Source: JAATFY01 sp049276515
Lineage (GTDB): Bacteria; Pseudomonadota; Alphaproteobacteria; UBA9219
Direction of reading: 5' to 3'
Assembly (NCBI GenBank): GCA_049276515.1
Contig: JBASWO010000111.1
Location: 1 to 53,136 of the forward strand
Length of the DNA: 53,136 nt
The notes beneath the pieces were generated by a model, which saw nothing but the letters and a program-made list of their open reading frames with translations, searched no databases and was not told where the DNA came from. Of this stretch, positions 8,425 to 17,344 are shown one piece after another. Positions within the stretch are counted from its first letter, which is position 1. Each line of letters starts with the position of its first letter. Made by a program: the position numbers and the translations under genes.

Positions 8425-9228
8425 ATGGATAGGCTGGAAAAAGCACTCGAAAAAGCCCGCAAAATGCGAGAAACCTATATGGGTAGCGGCCCAGCTGTTG
8501 CACAAAGCAAAGTTGCGGCCACACACACACCAACTCAGAACACCCAATATGCCCTCCAGTCCGATCCGATAAGTGTTCAAGAAGCACATTTATTAGAACG
8601 TCGTGTGATCGCCCATCAAACACGCAACAGTGAAGCCGACATCTATCGTATCTTGCGCACGCAGGTTCTGCAGATCATGAACAAATCAGGCATGCGTACC
8701 TTGGCGATCACCAGCCCAAACTATGGTGACGGCAAAACCACCACCTCACTTAATCTAGCAATGAGTATTGCACTCGATTTGAAGCAAACCGTTCTGCTGG
8801 TCGATCTCGATTTACGCAAGCCCAACTTACATGAATTCTTAGGATTGGAGCGCAATCAAGGCCTCAGCGACCATTTGCTAGATAATGTACCCTTGCAAAA
8901 TTGCCTGACACGCATGTCGTTTGATCGCCTCAGCATTCTACCTGCTGGCCGTCCTGTTGATCATTCATCTGAAGTACTGGGTTCACCTAAAATGGCTGCT
9001 CTGGCACGTGAACTCAAGACACGCTACCCAGACCGCCTTATCATTTATGATATGCCCCCCGTTTTAGCACAGGATGATCCGATTGCTTTCTTACCGCACG
9101 TTGATGCAGTTCTCATGGTCGTATATGACAGTGTAACAACTACTACTGAATTGAAGCGCTGCCTTAGCGTTCTCAGTAATGCGAATATTATTGGCACAGT
9201 CTTGAACAATTCGCGGCATCATTCCTAA
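8425..9228 (+). CDS. CpsD/CapB-like tyrosine-kinase-family ATPase of EPS synthesis
   Basis: The 267-residue cytoplasmic protein has the bacterial tyrosine kinase (BY-kinase) layout: Walker A SPNYGDGKTT (97-106), Walker A' VLLVDLDLRKP (about 123-133) and Walker B LIIYDMPP (205-212). It should work with the Wzz-like protein encoded directly upstream to control polymerisation. The C-terminus ends in NNSRHHS and has no tyrosine cluster, so classical C-terminal autophosphorylation seems impossible. It may phosphorylate other targets or act only as an ATPase switch. AAGGAG lies 9 bases before the ATG. The closest named group is the exosortase-associated tyrosine autokinase family. Confidence 0.85.
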   Translation: MDRLEKALEKARKMRETYMGSGPAVAQSKVAATHTPTQNTQYALQSDPISVQEAHLLERRVIAHQTRNSEADIYRILRTQVLQIMNKSGMRTLAITSPNYGDGKTTTSLNLAMSIALDLKQTVLLVDLDLRKPNLHEFLGLERNQGLSDHLLDNVPLQNCLTRMSFDRLSILPAGRPVDHSSEVLGSPKMAALARELKTRYPDRLIIYDMPPVLAQDDPIAFLPHVDAVLMVVYDSVTTTTELKRCLSVLSNANIIGTVLNNSRHHS

Positions 9229-10350
9229 ATGATGAAGCAATTAAAAATTGCTGTTTTAAAAGATCGATATCCTACACTTTTTAATACGCCCAGGATTTCA
9301 CGCCATACTATCAAGCGTGTCCCCTTTATTCCCACGCATAAAATCTCGCATCATATTGAGGGTTTTACACTGCCTTTGGCCTTCGGCGCCGATCTCGGCC
9401 ATTACGTCAATCGCATTCCTGTAGTCAGTCGCATTCCCTTTATTATGAGTTTTGAGTCTCATCTGCCGCGTTATTTCGCTGGTGAACACACCAAGCTCTT
9501 CCGCCTTATGCGCCAGCAACTGACAAATCCTCTGTGTCGCCAGATTATTGCGATGTCAAAATTTGCAAAGAACCTTTTTATCCGTCAGCACGAAAATTCC
9601 CATGCTTTCGATGATCTGATGAAGAAGATCCAAATTATATATCCACACATTCATTTGCCGATCTATGATGCTCACAAGAAAAGAACCCCTGGACCTTTAA
9701 AACTTGTTTTTATTGGCTCGCACTTTGGCCGAAAAGGTGGTGCCGTCACGGTACGCGCAGCTGAAATAGCCAAGGCACGTAATCTACCTGTACGGTTTCA
9801 TATTATTTCATCCCTGCAAGCCGGGCATGGTATCTGGACCGATCCTCATAGTGAGGATTTCTTCAACCCTTATTTTAAGCTTCTGAATTTAGATAATATT
9901 ACCTTTGATCGTCATCTACCCAACGTACGAATATTTGATGTTTTAAAAGAGAGTGATTTTTCTATACTCACAACCTTCAGCGATACGTTCGGTTACAGCG
10001 CTATTGAATCGCTCAGCACTGGCACACCCGTCATTGCAACACCGCAAGGCGCTTTACCTGAATTTGTCCAACATGAGCAAAATGGCCTGATGATCCCTCT
10101 TGCCACCGATCCATTTGGCGAATGGCAACATATTAAACGCAATGATAATGGCTCAGCTGCTTATGCTGCGATGTTCAAAGCCGAGATCGACCGTATGGCT
10201 GAAGACTTAATCAAAGCCATTAGCCCCTATATCGATAACCCCGAAAAAATTACCCCCATGCGCGCTAACGCAAGAAATACCGCCGAAAGCATGTTTGATA
10301 CCCAAAAAACATCAGTCTATTTGGATGCTTTGTATGATCAATCGGTCTAA
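9229..10350 (+). CDS. Glycosyltransferase family 4-like protein
   Basis: This 373-residue cytosolic enzyme probably adds one sugar to the lipid-linked EPS repeat. The C-terminal half carries the GT4 fold: KLVFIGSHFGRKGG opens the second Rossmann domain, and SDTFGYSAIESLSTGTPVIATPQGALPE holds the nucleotide-sugar-binding acidic motif. The N-terminal half is divergent. The ATG follows the stop of the kinase gene with no gap, and a second in-frame ATG follows at once. Donor and linkage cannot be told from sequence. It has no obvious counterpart by order in the succinoglycan locus. Confidence 0.8.
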   Translation: MMKQLKIAVLKDRYPTLFNTPRISRHTIKRVPFIPTHKISHHIEGFTLPLAFGADLGHYVNRIPVVSRIPFIMSFESHLPRYFAGEHTKLFRLMRQQLTNPLCRQIIAMSKFAKNLFIRQHENSHAFDDLMKKIQIIYPHIHLPIYDAHKKRTPGPLKLVFIGSHFGRKGGAVTVRAAEIAKARNLPVRFHIISSLQAGHGIWTDPHSEDFFNPYFKLLNLDNITFDRHLPNVRIFDVLKESDFSILTTFSDTFGYSAIESLSTGTPVIATPQGALPEFVQHEQNGLMIPLATDPFGEWQHIKRNDNGSAAYAAMFKAEIDRMAEDLIKAISPYIDNPEKITPMRANARNTAESMFDTQKTSVYLDALYDQSV

Positions 10351-10418
10351 AACACGACATATTGGCCGTTTACATCTCCTTCCATTATAACCTTGCTAAC
10401 AAAACAAGGCGGGTCAGG

Positions 10419-11183
10419 ATGCGCTTCCTATACTTACTGTTATTCACATTGATTGCACATATTGCTCAGGCCGCAGAAATCGACACAACTGGATTCATGG
10501 ACCCGTTTACACGGATAGAAAAGTCACGTTGGTCACCAGCTAACGGCTGGGTCAATGGCGACCATCAAGCCTGCGAATGGCGCGCTAATTCAGCATTTGT
10601 AGTTCGCGAAAAATTGCAATTAGTTATAGCTAAAAATCGCCTTGGCAAACTGCGACCAACAGCATGCCCCGAACTACATACAAAAAAACTGTCCGGTTAT
10701 GGTTATTATGAGGCGCGCATGAAGATAGCAGCCGGCTCAGGGCTTAACACTAATCTCTTCACTTATATTGGACCGCCAACAGGCTCCCCCGAACATGATG
10801 AAATTGATTTTGAGTTTCTGGGTAAAGACACACGCAAAGTACAAATCAATTATTTTACCAACGGCAAAGGAAAGCATGAGGTTATGTTGCCTCTTGGTTT
10901 TGACGCATCGGAAGAATTCCATGACTATGCTTTTGAATGGACAGCCAATAAAATTCGCTGGTTCGTTGATGGCAAGATGGCCCACGAAACTCCCCCAAAT
11001 GCTATAATTCCTCACAATCCTGGGCGTATCTATTTAAGCCTATGGGCTGGCTCAAAAATTCAAGATTCTTGGCTGGGGCCCTTTCAATTTACAAAACCGA
11101 TTACAGCAGAAGTTGAATGGGTTGCGTTTACACCCGAAGGCAAAAAATGCCTTTTCCCTGAATCGGTAAGCTGCAAACAGTAA
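10419..11183 (+). CDS. exoK: Secreted GH16 beta-glucanase, ExoK-like EPS depolymerase
   Basis: The 254-residue protein has a signal peptide (MRFLYLLLF...AQAAE) and one GH16 domain. The catalytic signature HDEIDFEF gives the expected nucleophile E128, helper D130 and acid/base E132. The spacing EIDFE is the lichenase type without the extra residue of other GH16 groups, as in ExoK and other endo-1,3-1,4-beta-glucanases. It probably trims the nascent EPS and so produces low-molecular-weight forms. The start at 10419 is chosen because it opens the signal peptide; an in-frame codon at 10362 would add 19 residues without a ribosome site. It directly precedes the ExoL-like gene, as exoK does in Sinorhizobium. 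Confidence 0.9.
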   Translation: MRFLYLLLFTLIAHIAQAAEIDTTGFMDPFTRIEKSRWSPANGWVNGDHQACEWRANSAFVVREKLQLVIAKNRLGKLRPTACPELHTKKLSGYGYYEARMKIAAGSGLNTNLFTYIGPPTGSPEHDEIDFEFLGKDTRKVQINYFTNGKGKHEVMLPLGFDASEEFHDYAFEWTANKIRWFVDGKMAHETPPNAIIPHNPGRIYLSLWAGSKIQDSWLGPFQFTKPITAEVEWVAFTPEGKKCLFPESVSCKQ

Positions 11184-11195
11184 TTTGGTGATGTT

Positions 11196-12338
11196 GTGAA
11201 AATCCTTCTACTTGCACACGACGTATCAGATGCCGCTGTCCACAAACGCGTTGCGATGCTGCGCATAGGAGGTGCTGATGTTAGCGTTGCAGGCTTTCGT
11301 CGCACCCCTCGGCCCGTTCTGCATGTTGGCGATACGCCACCGACAGATTTTGGCCGCACTTTCGATGGCTTTTTTCTGCAACGTATTTTTACTGTGTTGC
11401 GCGAGGTACTTTTTATTGGCCGTCGTAATTCACTCTTCCAAAATTGTGATGTGATTATTGCTCGCAATCTAGAAATGTTGGCGATTGCTGTAACTGGACG
11501 CGCCTGCTGCGGCAATAAAAAGCCCAAAATCATCTATGAATGTCTAGATATCCATCGCTTGGTATTGAATAAAGGTATTGTCGGCACATGGCTGCGTAAT
11601 CTTGAAGGTTGGTTGAGCAAACGCGCATCGACGCTTTTTACAAGCTCGCCGGCTTTCGTTCAAAATTACTTTGAACCTTTATCACAAATACAATTACCGG
11701 TTCGTATTATTGAAAATAAAATTCTTGATGCTGACCAAAACATAGAAACACCAAACCAATCGCGACAGGCAACAGAACCATGGGTCATTGGATGGTTTGG
11801 CATTATTCGGTGTCGTAAAAGCCTCGATATTCTAGCCGAGTTGGTTCAACACAATGCTGGCAAGATCAAAGTCATTATTCGCGGTCGTCCTGCTTTAGAT
11901 CAGTTTGATGATTTTCATGCGATCATTGCAAACACACCAGGCCTTGAATTTGGTGGTGTCTACACAGCAACTGAGCTCCCCGCCCTCTACAGAGATGTCC
12001 ACTTCAGCTGGGCAATTGATATGTATGAAGAAGGGCAAAATTCAGCATGGCTTTTGCCCAATCGCCTTTATGAGGGCTGCGCCCATCATGCTGTGCCTAT
12101 TGCATTGGATAATGTGGAAACCGGCACCTGGCTGAAAAGACACAATATTGGCATTGTTCTGTCGTTACCTTTGGCCCAATCCTTGAGCCGTTTCTTCAAT
12201 AAAATTACATCCCAGCAATACGCTATGCTAGAAAAAGCCGTTATGAATGTGTCTAGAGATACATGGATTGCCGATCGCAAGGAATGCGTGGAATTGGTTG
12301 ATTATTTGCGTTCAGTAAAGGACCCCCTCAATGCCTGA
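11196..12338 (+). CDS. exoL: ExoL-like glycosyltransferase (GT4 type)
   Basis: The 380-residue protein begins MKILLLAHDVSDAAVHKRV and has the KIIYECLDIHRL motif typical of ExoL-like succinoglycan glucosyltransferases. The second half has WVIGWFGIIRCRKSLDIL and an acidic acceptor motif near NRLYEGCAHHAVPI. In Sinorhizobium ExoL adds an early glucose. The start is GTG. The end overlaps the next ATG by eight bases (ATGCCTGA), so translation is coupled. Gene order (exoK-exoL-exoA-exoM-exoO) supports the name beyond the sequence likeness. The exact acceptor here is inferred. Confidence 0.8.
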   Translation: MKILLLAHDVSDAAVHKRVAMLRIGGADVSVAGFRRTPRPVLHVGDTPPTDFGRTFDGFFLQRIFTVLREVLFIGRRNSLFQNCDVIIARNLEMLAIAVTGRACCGNKKPKIIYECLDIHRLVLNKGIVGTWLRNLEGWLSKRASTLFTSSPAFVQNYFEPLSQIQLPVRIIENKILDADQNIETPNQSRQATEPWVIGWFGIIRCRKSLDILAELVQHNAGKIKVIIRGRPALDQFDDFHAIIANTPGLEFGGVYTATELPALYRDVHFSWAIDMYEEGQNSAWLLPNRLYEGCAHHAVPIALDNVETGTWLKRHNIGIVLSLPLAQSLSRFFNKITSQQYAMLEKAVMNVSRDTWIADRKECVELVDYLRSVKDPLNA

Positions 12339-13284
12339 TGCCCTAATTGTTATCCCATGCCTCAATGAGGAAGATCATATTGGTGCTTTAGCCAACCAAT
12401 TTGCCAAAAATAATCCCGACACATTAATCGTTATCGTCGATGGTGGCAGTACAGATCAAACAGTTCAAATTGCAGAAGGGCTAGCCGCTAATAATCCAAA
12501 CATTAAATATTTGCACAATCCTGACCGTATTCAAAGTGCGGCAGTAAACAGAGCCATCAAAACCTATGGCGGTGATCTCAAATACCTCATCCGTGTCGAT
12601 GCCCATGCAGAATATCCCGATGATTACTGCAACATCCTAATTGCCGATGCCGAGAAAACACACGCGGCATCAGTTGTTGTACCAATGCATACGATAGGCA
12701 AAGATCCTTTCCAACGCGCCGTTGCAGCCGCACAAAATTCGTTGCTCGGCAATGGCGGCTCAGCCCACCGCACGATCGGCAAAGAAGGTAAATGGGTTGA
12801 TCACGGTCATCATGCCCTGATCCGTATCAATGCCTTTCGCGCTATGGCTGGTTATGATGAAAAATTTAGCCATAATGAAGATGCCGAATTGGATGCACGC
12901 CTCATACGTGCTCGTTACCGTATCTGGCTAACCGGTAAAACATTTCTCACTTATTATCCGCGCACAGAATCTTGGTCTCTGTTCTGTCAGTATTTCAATT
13001 ATGGCAACGGCCGCGCACGTAATATTCTCAAAAATAGACTTAAGCCTAAAGCACGGCAGTTGGCACCAGCCGCCGTATTGCCAGCCATCATTCTGGCTCT
13101 GTTTGGCTTTACGTTGCCAATGCTTATCTGGTTTTTCGCCTGCCTAGCCTTTGGTATTTGCCTTGCTGTTCAAGTACAGGATCGGTGGATAGCCTTATCT
13201 GGCCCTGCCGCCATGCTGATGCATCTCGGATGGTCATGCGGCTTTTGGGCGGGCATTGCGAGTAATCCGCGGAGGATATTGTGA
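12331..13284 (+). CDS. exoA: ExoA-like family 2 glycosyltransferase
   Basis: This 317-residue membrane-bound GT2 begins ALIVIPCLNEEDHIG. It has the DGGSTD motif near residue 39, a DXD-like RVDAHAEYP near 88, GHHALIRINAFRAMAGYDE and HNEDAELDARL near 185, all typical of ExoA, the enzyme that adds the first beta-1,3-glucose to lipid-linked galactose in succinoglycan. Two to three C-terminal membrane helices (about 247-310) fit ExoA. AAAGGA precedes the ATG. The stop overlaps the next start in GTGA. Confidence 0.85.
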   Translation: MPDALIVIPCLNEEDHIGALANQFAKNNPDTLIVIVDGGSTDQTVQIAEGLAANNPNIKYLHNPDRIQSAAVNRAIKTYGGDLKYLIRVDAHAEYPDDYCNILIADAEKTHAASVVVPMHTIGKDPFQRAVAAAQNSLLGNGGSAHRTIGKEGKWVDHGHHALIRINAFRAMAGYDEKFSHNEDAELDARLIRARYRIWLTGKTFLTYYPRTESWSLFCQYFNYGNGRARNILKNRLKPKARQLAPAAVLPAIILALFGFTLPMLIWFFACLAFGICLAVQVQDRWIALSGPAAMLMHLGWSCGFWAGIASNPRRIL

Positions 13285-14183
13285 CCGCGATTGATATCGG
13301 CGTTTGCACCTTCCGCCGTGAACATATTACCAAAACATTATGCTCGCTCGCTGCACTTAAACTAAAACCAGGCTGGCAGGTAAGAGTCATTGTTGCCGAT
13401 AATGACGAACATCCCAGCGCTAAAGATCACATTGAAACTGCTGCCAAAGATTACAAACTAAATCTCACGTATGTTCACGCCCCTGCCCGCAATATCTCAA
13501 TTGCCCGCAATGCCTGCTTACGCACCGCAACAGCACCCTATCTCGCCTTTATTGATGATGATGAGATCGTTACGTCAGAATGGCTCATCACGCTTATGGA
13601 TAAGTTAGACGGCAGTAAGGCCGATGTTGTTCTAGGCCCCGTTCAAGCCCTTTATGCTGAGCACCATCCAATATGGATGAAAAAAGGCAATTTCCACGCA
13701 ACCCAGCCTGTTTGGGTGAACGGAAAGATTATCACAGGCTATAGCTGCAATGTACTTATGCGCTGGGCGGGATCAAAATGGCAGAACCTACGATTTCTGG
13801 AAGAACTTGGTAATTCAGGCGGTGAGGATACCGTCTTCTTTGCTACAGCCCATAAAACGGGTGCAGTGATTGAATTTGCACCAAACGCTCTTGCAATTGA
13901 GGCCGTTACTGACCAACGTGCCAGCCGTATGTGGTTATTAAAACGCGCTTTCCGCTCAGGCCAAACGCATGGCTATATATTACTGGAGAAAAGTCGCGAG
14001 CATCATGCCCTGCACGCTTTCTATGTACTTCGTGCGGCCTTAAAAGCAGATATCTGCTTTCTTGTGGCGCTGTCGATGTTTTGGTACCCAAAAAAATTCT
14101 ATTTCTGGCTCCAACGCGGCACCCTGCACACCGGTGTCGTTGCACGTTTACTAGGCCAGAAGGAGTTGAAGCAATATGGCTGA
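13281..14183 (+). CDS. exoM: ExoM-like family 2 glycosyltransferase
   Basis: The 300-residue protein begins IDIGVCTFRREHITKTL, a hallmark of ExoM-like GT2 enzymes, with nucleotide-binding VIVADND, the AYLAFIDDDE-like motif YLAFIDDDEIV (near 91-101) and acceptor-side ELGNSGGEDTVFF. ExoM adds a beta-1,4-glucose in succinoglycan synthesis. It starts at GTG with GGAGG just upstream, overlapping the previous gene by four bases. Its end overlaps the next ATG by eight bases. C-terminal hydrophobic segments suggest membrane association. Confidence 0.85.
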   Translation: MTAIDIGVCTFRREHITKTLCSLAALKLKPGWQVRVIVADNDEHPSAKDHIETAAKDYKLNLTYVHAPARNISIARNACLRTATAPYLAFIDDDEIVTSEWLITLMDKLDGSKADVVLGPVQALYAEHHPIWMKKGNFHATQPVWVNGKIITGYSCNVLMRWAGSKWQNLRFLEELGNSGGEDTVFFATAHKTGAVIEFAPNALAIEAVTDQRASRMWLLKRAFRSGQTHGYILLEKSREHHALHAFYVLRAALKADICFLVALSMFWYPKKFYFWLQRGTLHTGVVARLLGQKELKQYG

Positions 14184-15108
14184 TGTGATGCCTGATGTCT
14201 CAATCATCATTGCTGCTTATAATGTCGAAAATTATATCGAGCAGGCCATTCATAGTGCCCTCAATCAAAACGGCGTTTCAGTTGAGATTATTGTTGTAAA
14301 CGACGCATCAAAGGATGGAACAAAAGCTGCCATTGCCTGTGTTAAGGATCCGCGCATCACCACCATTGATCTTGCAACTAATAAAGGAGCGGCTGGTGCA
14401 CGCAATGCCGGCATAGCAGTTGCTAAGGGCAGATGGATTGCTGTATTGGATGGTGATGACGCTTTAACACCTAATCGCCTTAAGGATTGTCTCGCAAAAG
14501 CTGGAGATGCCGATATCATCACAGATAATTTACAAGTGCGTGATGAAAGCACTGGCAACTATTATAATATGTATCCAGAAGCTTTTTTTACCCGCACACC
14601 CATTCTCAATCTAACGACCTTTATTAAGGGCAATCAGTCGTTTTTAGGTGATGGTATTTCACTGGGTTACCTGAAGCCAATATTCGCATGCGCTTTCCTG
14701 CAAAAGCACGATCTTCAATATGATCCCGATATCCATATCGGGGAGGATTATATGCTGCTGGCCGAAGCGCTCGCTGCAGGCGCTCTATGCAAAACCATCA
14801 ATGATAACGGCTATATTTATACTAAACGTAGAGGCTCTACCTCACATCGCTTAACGCTTGATGATATCCACCGCATACAGAGTGGCGATAAGAAATTCCT
14901 CGCAAAATATCCTTTAAATGCCGAAGCACAAGACGCACAAAACAAACGTACAGCTAATCTCGCGCAAGCCGCAGCTTTTACACAATTGGTTGAGGCCATT
15001 AAGCAGCACAAAATGGCTGATATCTTTACAATTGCCCTTGAACACCCTTCGGTATTATTTCTTCTATGGCGACCGTTATTTGCCCGGGTAAGCAAGATCA
15101 TTGGTTAG
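14176..15108 (+). CDS. exoO: ExoO-like family 2 glycosyltransferase
   Basis: The 310-residue GT2 begins VSIIIAAYNVENYIEQAI, followed by VVNDASKDGT, NKGAAGARNAGI and the metal-binding segment VLDGDDAL (near 94-101). It has HIGEDYMLLAEAL as the acceptor-side motif. ExoO adds a beta-1,6-glucose side-chain residue in succinoglycan. The order after the ExoM-like gene matches Sinorhizobium. AAGGAG lies upstream of the ATG, which overlaps the end of the previous gene. The specific linkage is inferred. Confidence 0.8.
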   Translation: MADVMPDVSIIIAAYNVENYIEQAIHSALNQNGVSVEIIVVNDASKDGTKAAIACVKDPRITTIDLATNKGAAGARNAGIAVAKGRWIAVLDGDDALTPNRLKDCLAKAGDADIITDNLQVRDESTGNYYNMYPEAFFTRTPILNLTTFIKGNQSFLGDGISLGYLKPIFACAFLQKHDLQYDPDIHIGEDYMLLAEALAAGALCKTINDNGYIYTKRRGSTSHRLTLDDIHRIQSGDKKFLAKYPLNAEAQDAQNKRTANLAQAAAFTQLVEAIKQHKMADIFTIALEHPSVLFLLWRPLFARVSKIIG

Positions 15109-15109
15109 T

Positions 15110-16417
15110 ATGAAAAAAAGCAAAACCAGCAAAAAAGACGAACCTATTTATATCCGTCCGGAATGGCAGGATAAAAAAATCTCAGCACCCTTGGTTGAAG
15201 GCAAATCGCAATATCCGCAGATCACTGATTTTTTTGCCACCATCTATTGCGCCCTGACTTTTAATATTATGGCTTATTCTGGCCTTTTTGGCATGATGTC
15301 CATTCTGCTCTTTTATGCCATTTGGTTGCCGCATGGCTTCTACAAAGGTAATTTTAGGCTTCTGCCATCGAAGGATATGCTTGCACCAGCAATTTTTGTT
15401 GGGTTTTGTGTTCTCTCCGTTCTTTGGTCAGACTACCGTTCGATCAGCCTGCGCTACGGTGTGGAGTTTGCTTCGATGGTCGCCTGCGTCTTCATCATGT
15501 CACGCCTCGTAAGCATTAATGCCTTTATCAAAGGCCTGACGATTGGTGCCTCAGTAGCGCTTATCGCCACGCTTATTAACGGCAATTACGGCATGGACTA
15601 TGTGAGTGGCGATTATGCGCTAGTCGGTCTCTTCGGATCAAAAAATCAGGTCGGCTTTGTTGCTGAAATCGGTGTTATTGCATCCATCGTTTATCTTTTT
15701 GGCAAGCATCGCCCTCTTAGCAAATTTATTTACGCCTTTATTCCCTTAGGCCTTTGCGCTGTCTGTCTTAAACTCAGCAGCTCAGCATCATCCGTGATAA
15801 CTCTTATCATTGCATTAGGCGTTATGATGGTGGGCTATTATCTGAATAAATTCCCGAAGCGCTTCCGTGCTGTAACGCTGGTTTTGGGTATCTTCATTAT
15901 CAGCACCCTCACTTTGTTTGCTATGTATATTGGCTGGCAAGATGCTTTGCTGGGTATTTTTGGCAAAGACACAACTTTAACGGGTCGCACTTATCTGTGG
16001 GACGAAGGCATGAAGGTCGGCAGCGAAGACCCTATTTTAGGTCATGGCTACGCAGCTTTTTGGGTGCCCGGCCAACAAGCTGCTGAGAAGTATTGGTTTA
16101 AATTTATGATTTTTGGTCGAAGCGGTTTCCATTTCCATAATCTTTACATTCAATCTTTTGTCGATTTAGGTGCGATAGGCTTTTTGCTGATCACGTCGTT
16201 AATTATTTTAAATTGCAAAAAAAGCTTTGGTTTTATTATCAAAAACGGTCTTAGCCCCACGGCCATTTTATGTCTCGGCTTTGCCTTTATGTTCCTTACA
16301 CGTGCTTTTGTCGAAGTTGATTTCCTTGGCCCCTTCGGTATTGGACCACTGCTGTTTTTTGCGATCCTTCCACGCCTGGCTGGTGAAAACAGCCTTATGA
16401 AGTCTAAAAGCGTCTAG
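15110..16417 (+). CDS. exoQ: Wzy/ExoQ-like EPS polymerase (O-antigen ligase family)
   Basis: The 435-residue protein has a basic N-terminus and about eleven membrane segments, with the Wzy_C/O-antigen-ligase signature in the large periplasmic loop: TLTGRTYLWDEGMKVGSEDPILGHGYAAFW, then HNLYIQSFVDLGAIGFLL. It should polymerise lipid-linked repeat units at the periplasmic face. The ATG at 15110 lies one base after the previous stop and is preferred to a TTG at 15101. Its stop TAG interlocks with that of the convergent ExoV-like gene in the palindrome CTAG (16414-16417), so there is no room for a terminator between them. Confidence 0.85.
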   Translation: MKKSKTSKKDEPIYIRPEWQDKKISAPLVEGKSQYPQITDFFATIYCALTFNIMAYSGLFGMMSILLFYAIWLPHGFYKGNFRLLPSKDMLAPAIFVGFCVLSVLWSDYRSISLRYGVEFASMVACVFIMSRLVSINAFIKGLTIGASVALIATLINGNYGMDYVSGDYALVGLFGSKNQVGFVAEIGVIASIVYLFGKHRPLSKFIYAFIPLGLCAVCLKLSSSASSVITLIIALGVMMVGYYLNKFPKRFRAVTLVLGIFIISTLTLFAMYIGWQDALLGIFGKDTTLTGRTYLWDEGMKVGSEDPILGHGYAAFWVPGQQAAEKYWFKFMIFGRSGFHFHNLYIQSFVDLGAIGFLLITSLIILNCKKSFGFIIKNGLSPTAILCLGFAFMFLTRAFVEVDFLGPFGIGPLLFFAILPRLAGENSLMKSKSV

Positions 16418-17307
16418 AATTTCTCTTTCGTCTTCAAACGATAGACATGTTCCATCATGCGCTCGTGAACACTATTCATCACTTGATCATCGCTTAAGCA
16501 GGACGACAACTTCGCAAGACGCGACAAATTATGTGCAGCTATATGCGTCAGTGATGCCTCCAATGGCTGCGCTAATGGTGAATTCACGATGGCTTTCCGC
16601 ATGAAAGATAACCGCGCTTCTTCAAGGCTTGATGGACAAATCTTGTGTGGCGCAAGCTTGATATCTAAAGCCTCAGCCCAATCATACCATTTTTCCCTGT
16701 GAATTTTGTTCATTGGCACAACCGGTATCCAGGGAACACGCAAAGCATCAGCAACGATAGCACCATGCATGGCCTCCGCTATCACGAACTTCGATCCCAT
16801 CAAATCTTTCACTACATCATCTACCGAGCGGCGCGGATCGATAAGCTTGATGCCCGCTAGACGACATACCTCTTCCCAATTGCCTCGCTCAAGACTTTCC
16901 CAATGAGGAATAAAAGAAATTGTTTCTGGTTTACGTAGTTTGGGATCGATAAAAGAACGGATCAGAATGGCGGAGTCGCCCAACGAAAATGAGGGCGCTA
17001 AATTCAAAGCCTGTGCCGTTCTGGGGCCCCGCACGAAATAGACGTCCCAATCAGGTCCACGAACATTGGGTGGCTTACGTAAAACAGGATCAGGGTTATA
17101 AGCAGGCACAAAACCGGCGCCGAAAACTATTTTGCGCGTATTTTGACCATAACCCTGAATATAGTCGGCACCTAATGACGAACCGATACCAATAAACACG
17201 ACTCGCTCATCTTCATCAAAAAAGCCAGGCAAAAGCCTAGGCCACAGCCATTCATTGAGATCATCACCGAAATTGAGATGTGTGCCTTTAAAAGCAAGAA
17301 TTTTCAT
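16414..17307 (-). CDS. exoV: ExoV-like polysaccharide pyruvyltransferase
   Basis: The 297-residue protein opens with HLNFGDDLNEWLWPRLLPGF, the NFGDDLN motif of ExoV-type ketal pyruvyltransferases, and has the family motifs FVRGPRTAQAL, SLGDSAILI and IAEAMHGAIVADALRVPWIPV. It is predicted to add a pyruvate ketal, from phosphoenolpyruvate, to a sugar of the repeat unit, making the EPS acidic. It is the last gene of a leftward group and is convergent with the polymerase gene. Like exoV, it lies within the EPS genes, but the strand is opposite. Confidence 0.9.
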   Translation of the reverse strand: MKILAFKGTHLNFGDDLNEWLWPRLLPGFFDEDERVVFIGIGSSLGADYIQGYGQNTRKIVFGAGFVPAYNPDPVLRKPPNVRGPDWDVYFVRGPRTAQALNLAPSFSLGDSAILIRSFIDPKLRKPETISFIPHWESLERGNWEEVCRLAGIKLIDPRRSVDDVVKDLMGSKFVIAEAMHGAIVADALRVPWIPVVPMNKIHREKWYDWAEALDIKLAPHKICPSSLEEARLSFMRKAIVNSPLAQPLEASLTHIAAHNLSRLAKLSSCLSDDQVMNSVHERMMEHVYRLKTKEKF

Positions 17308-17344
17308 TAGGGTCCAGAAAACACGTATTGTGGCGGATAACGGC

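Noticed and set aside
9229..10350. GT4 protein considered as the ExoN or ExoU counterpart
   Set aside because: ExoN is a nucleotidyltransferase and ExoU a GT2 enzyme; this protein has GT4 motifs, so no exo name was given.
11084..11533. Leftward open frame of 149 codons across the ExoK/ExoL junction
   Set aside because: It is antisense to two well-supported genes, rich in Arg/Ser/Thr as expected of a shadow, and has no family motif.
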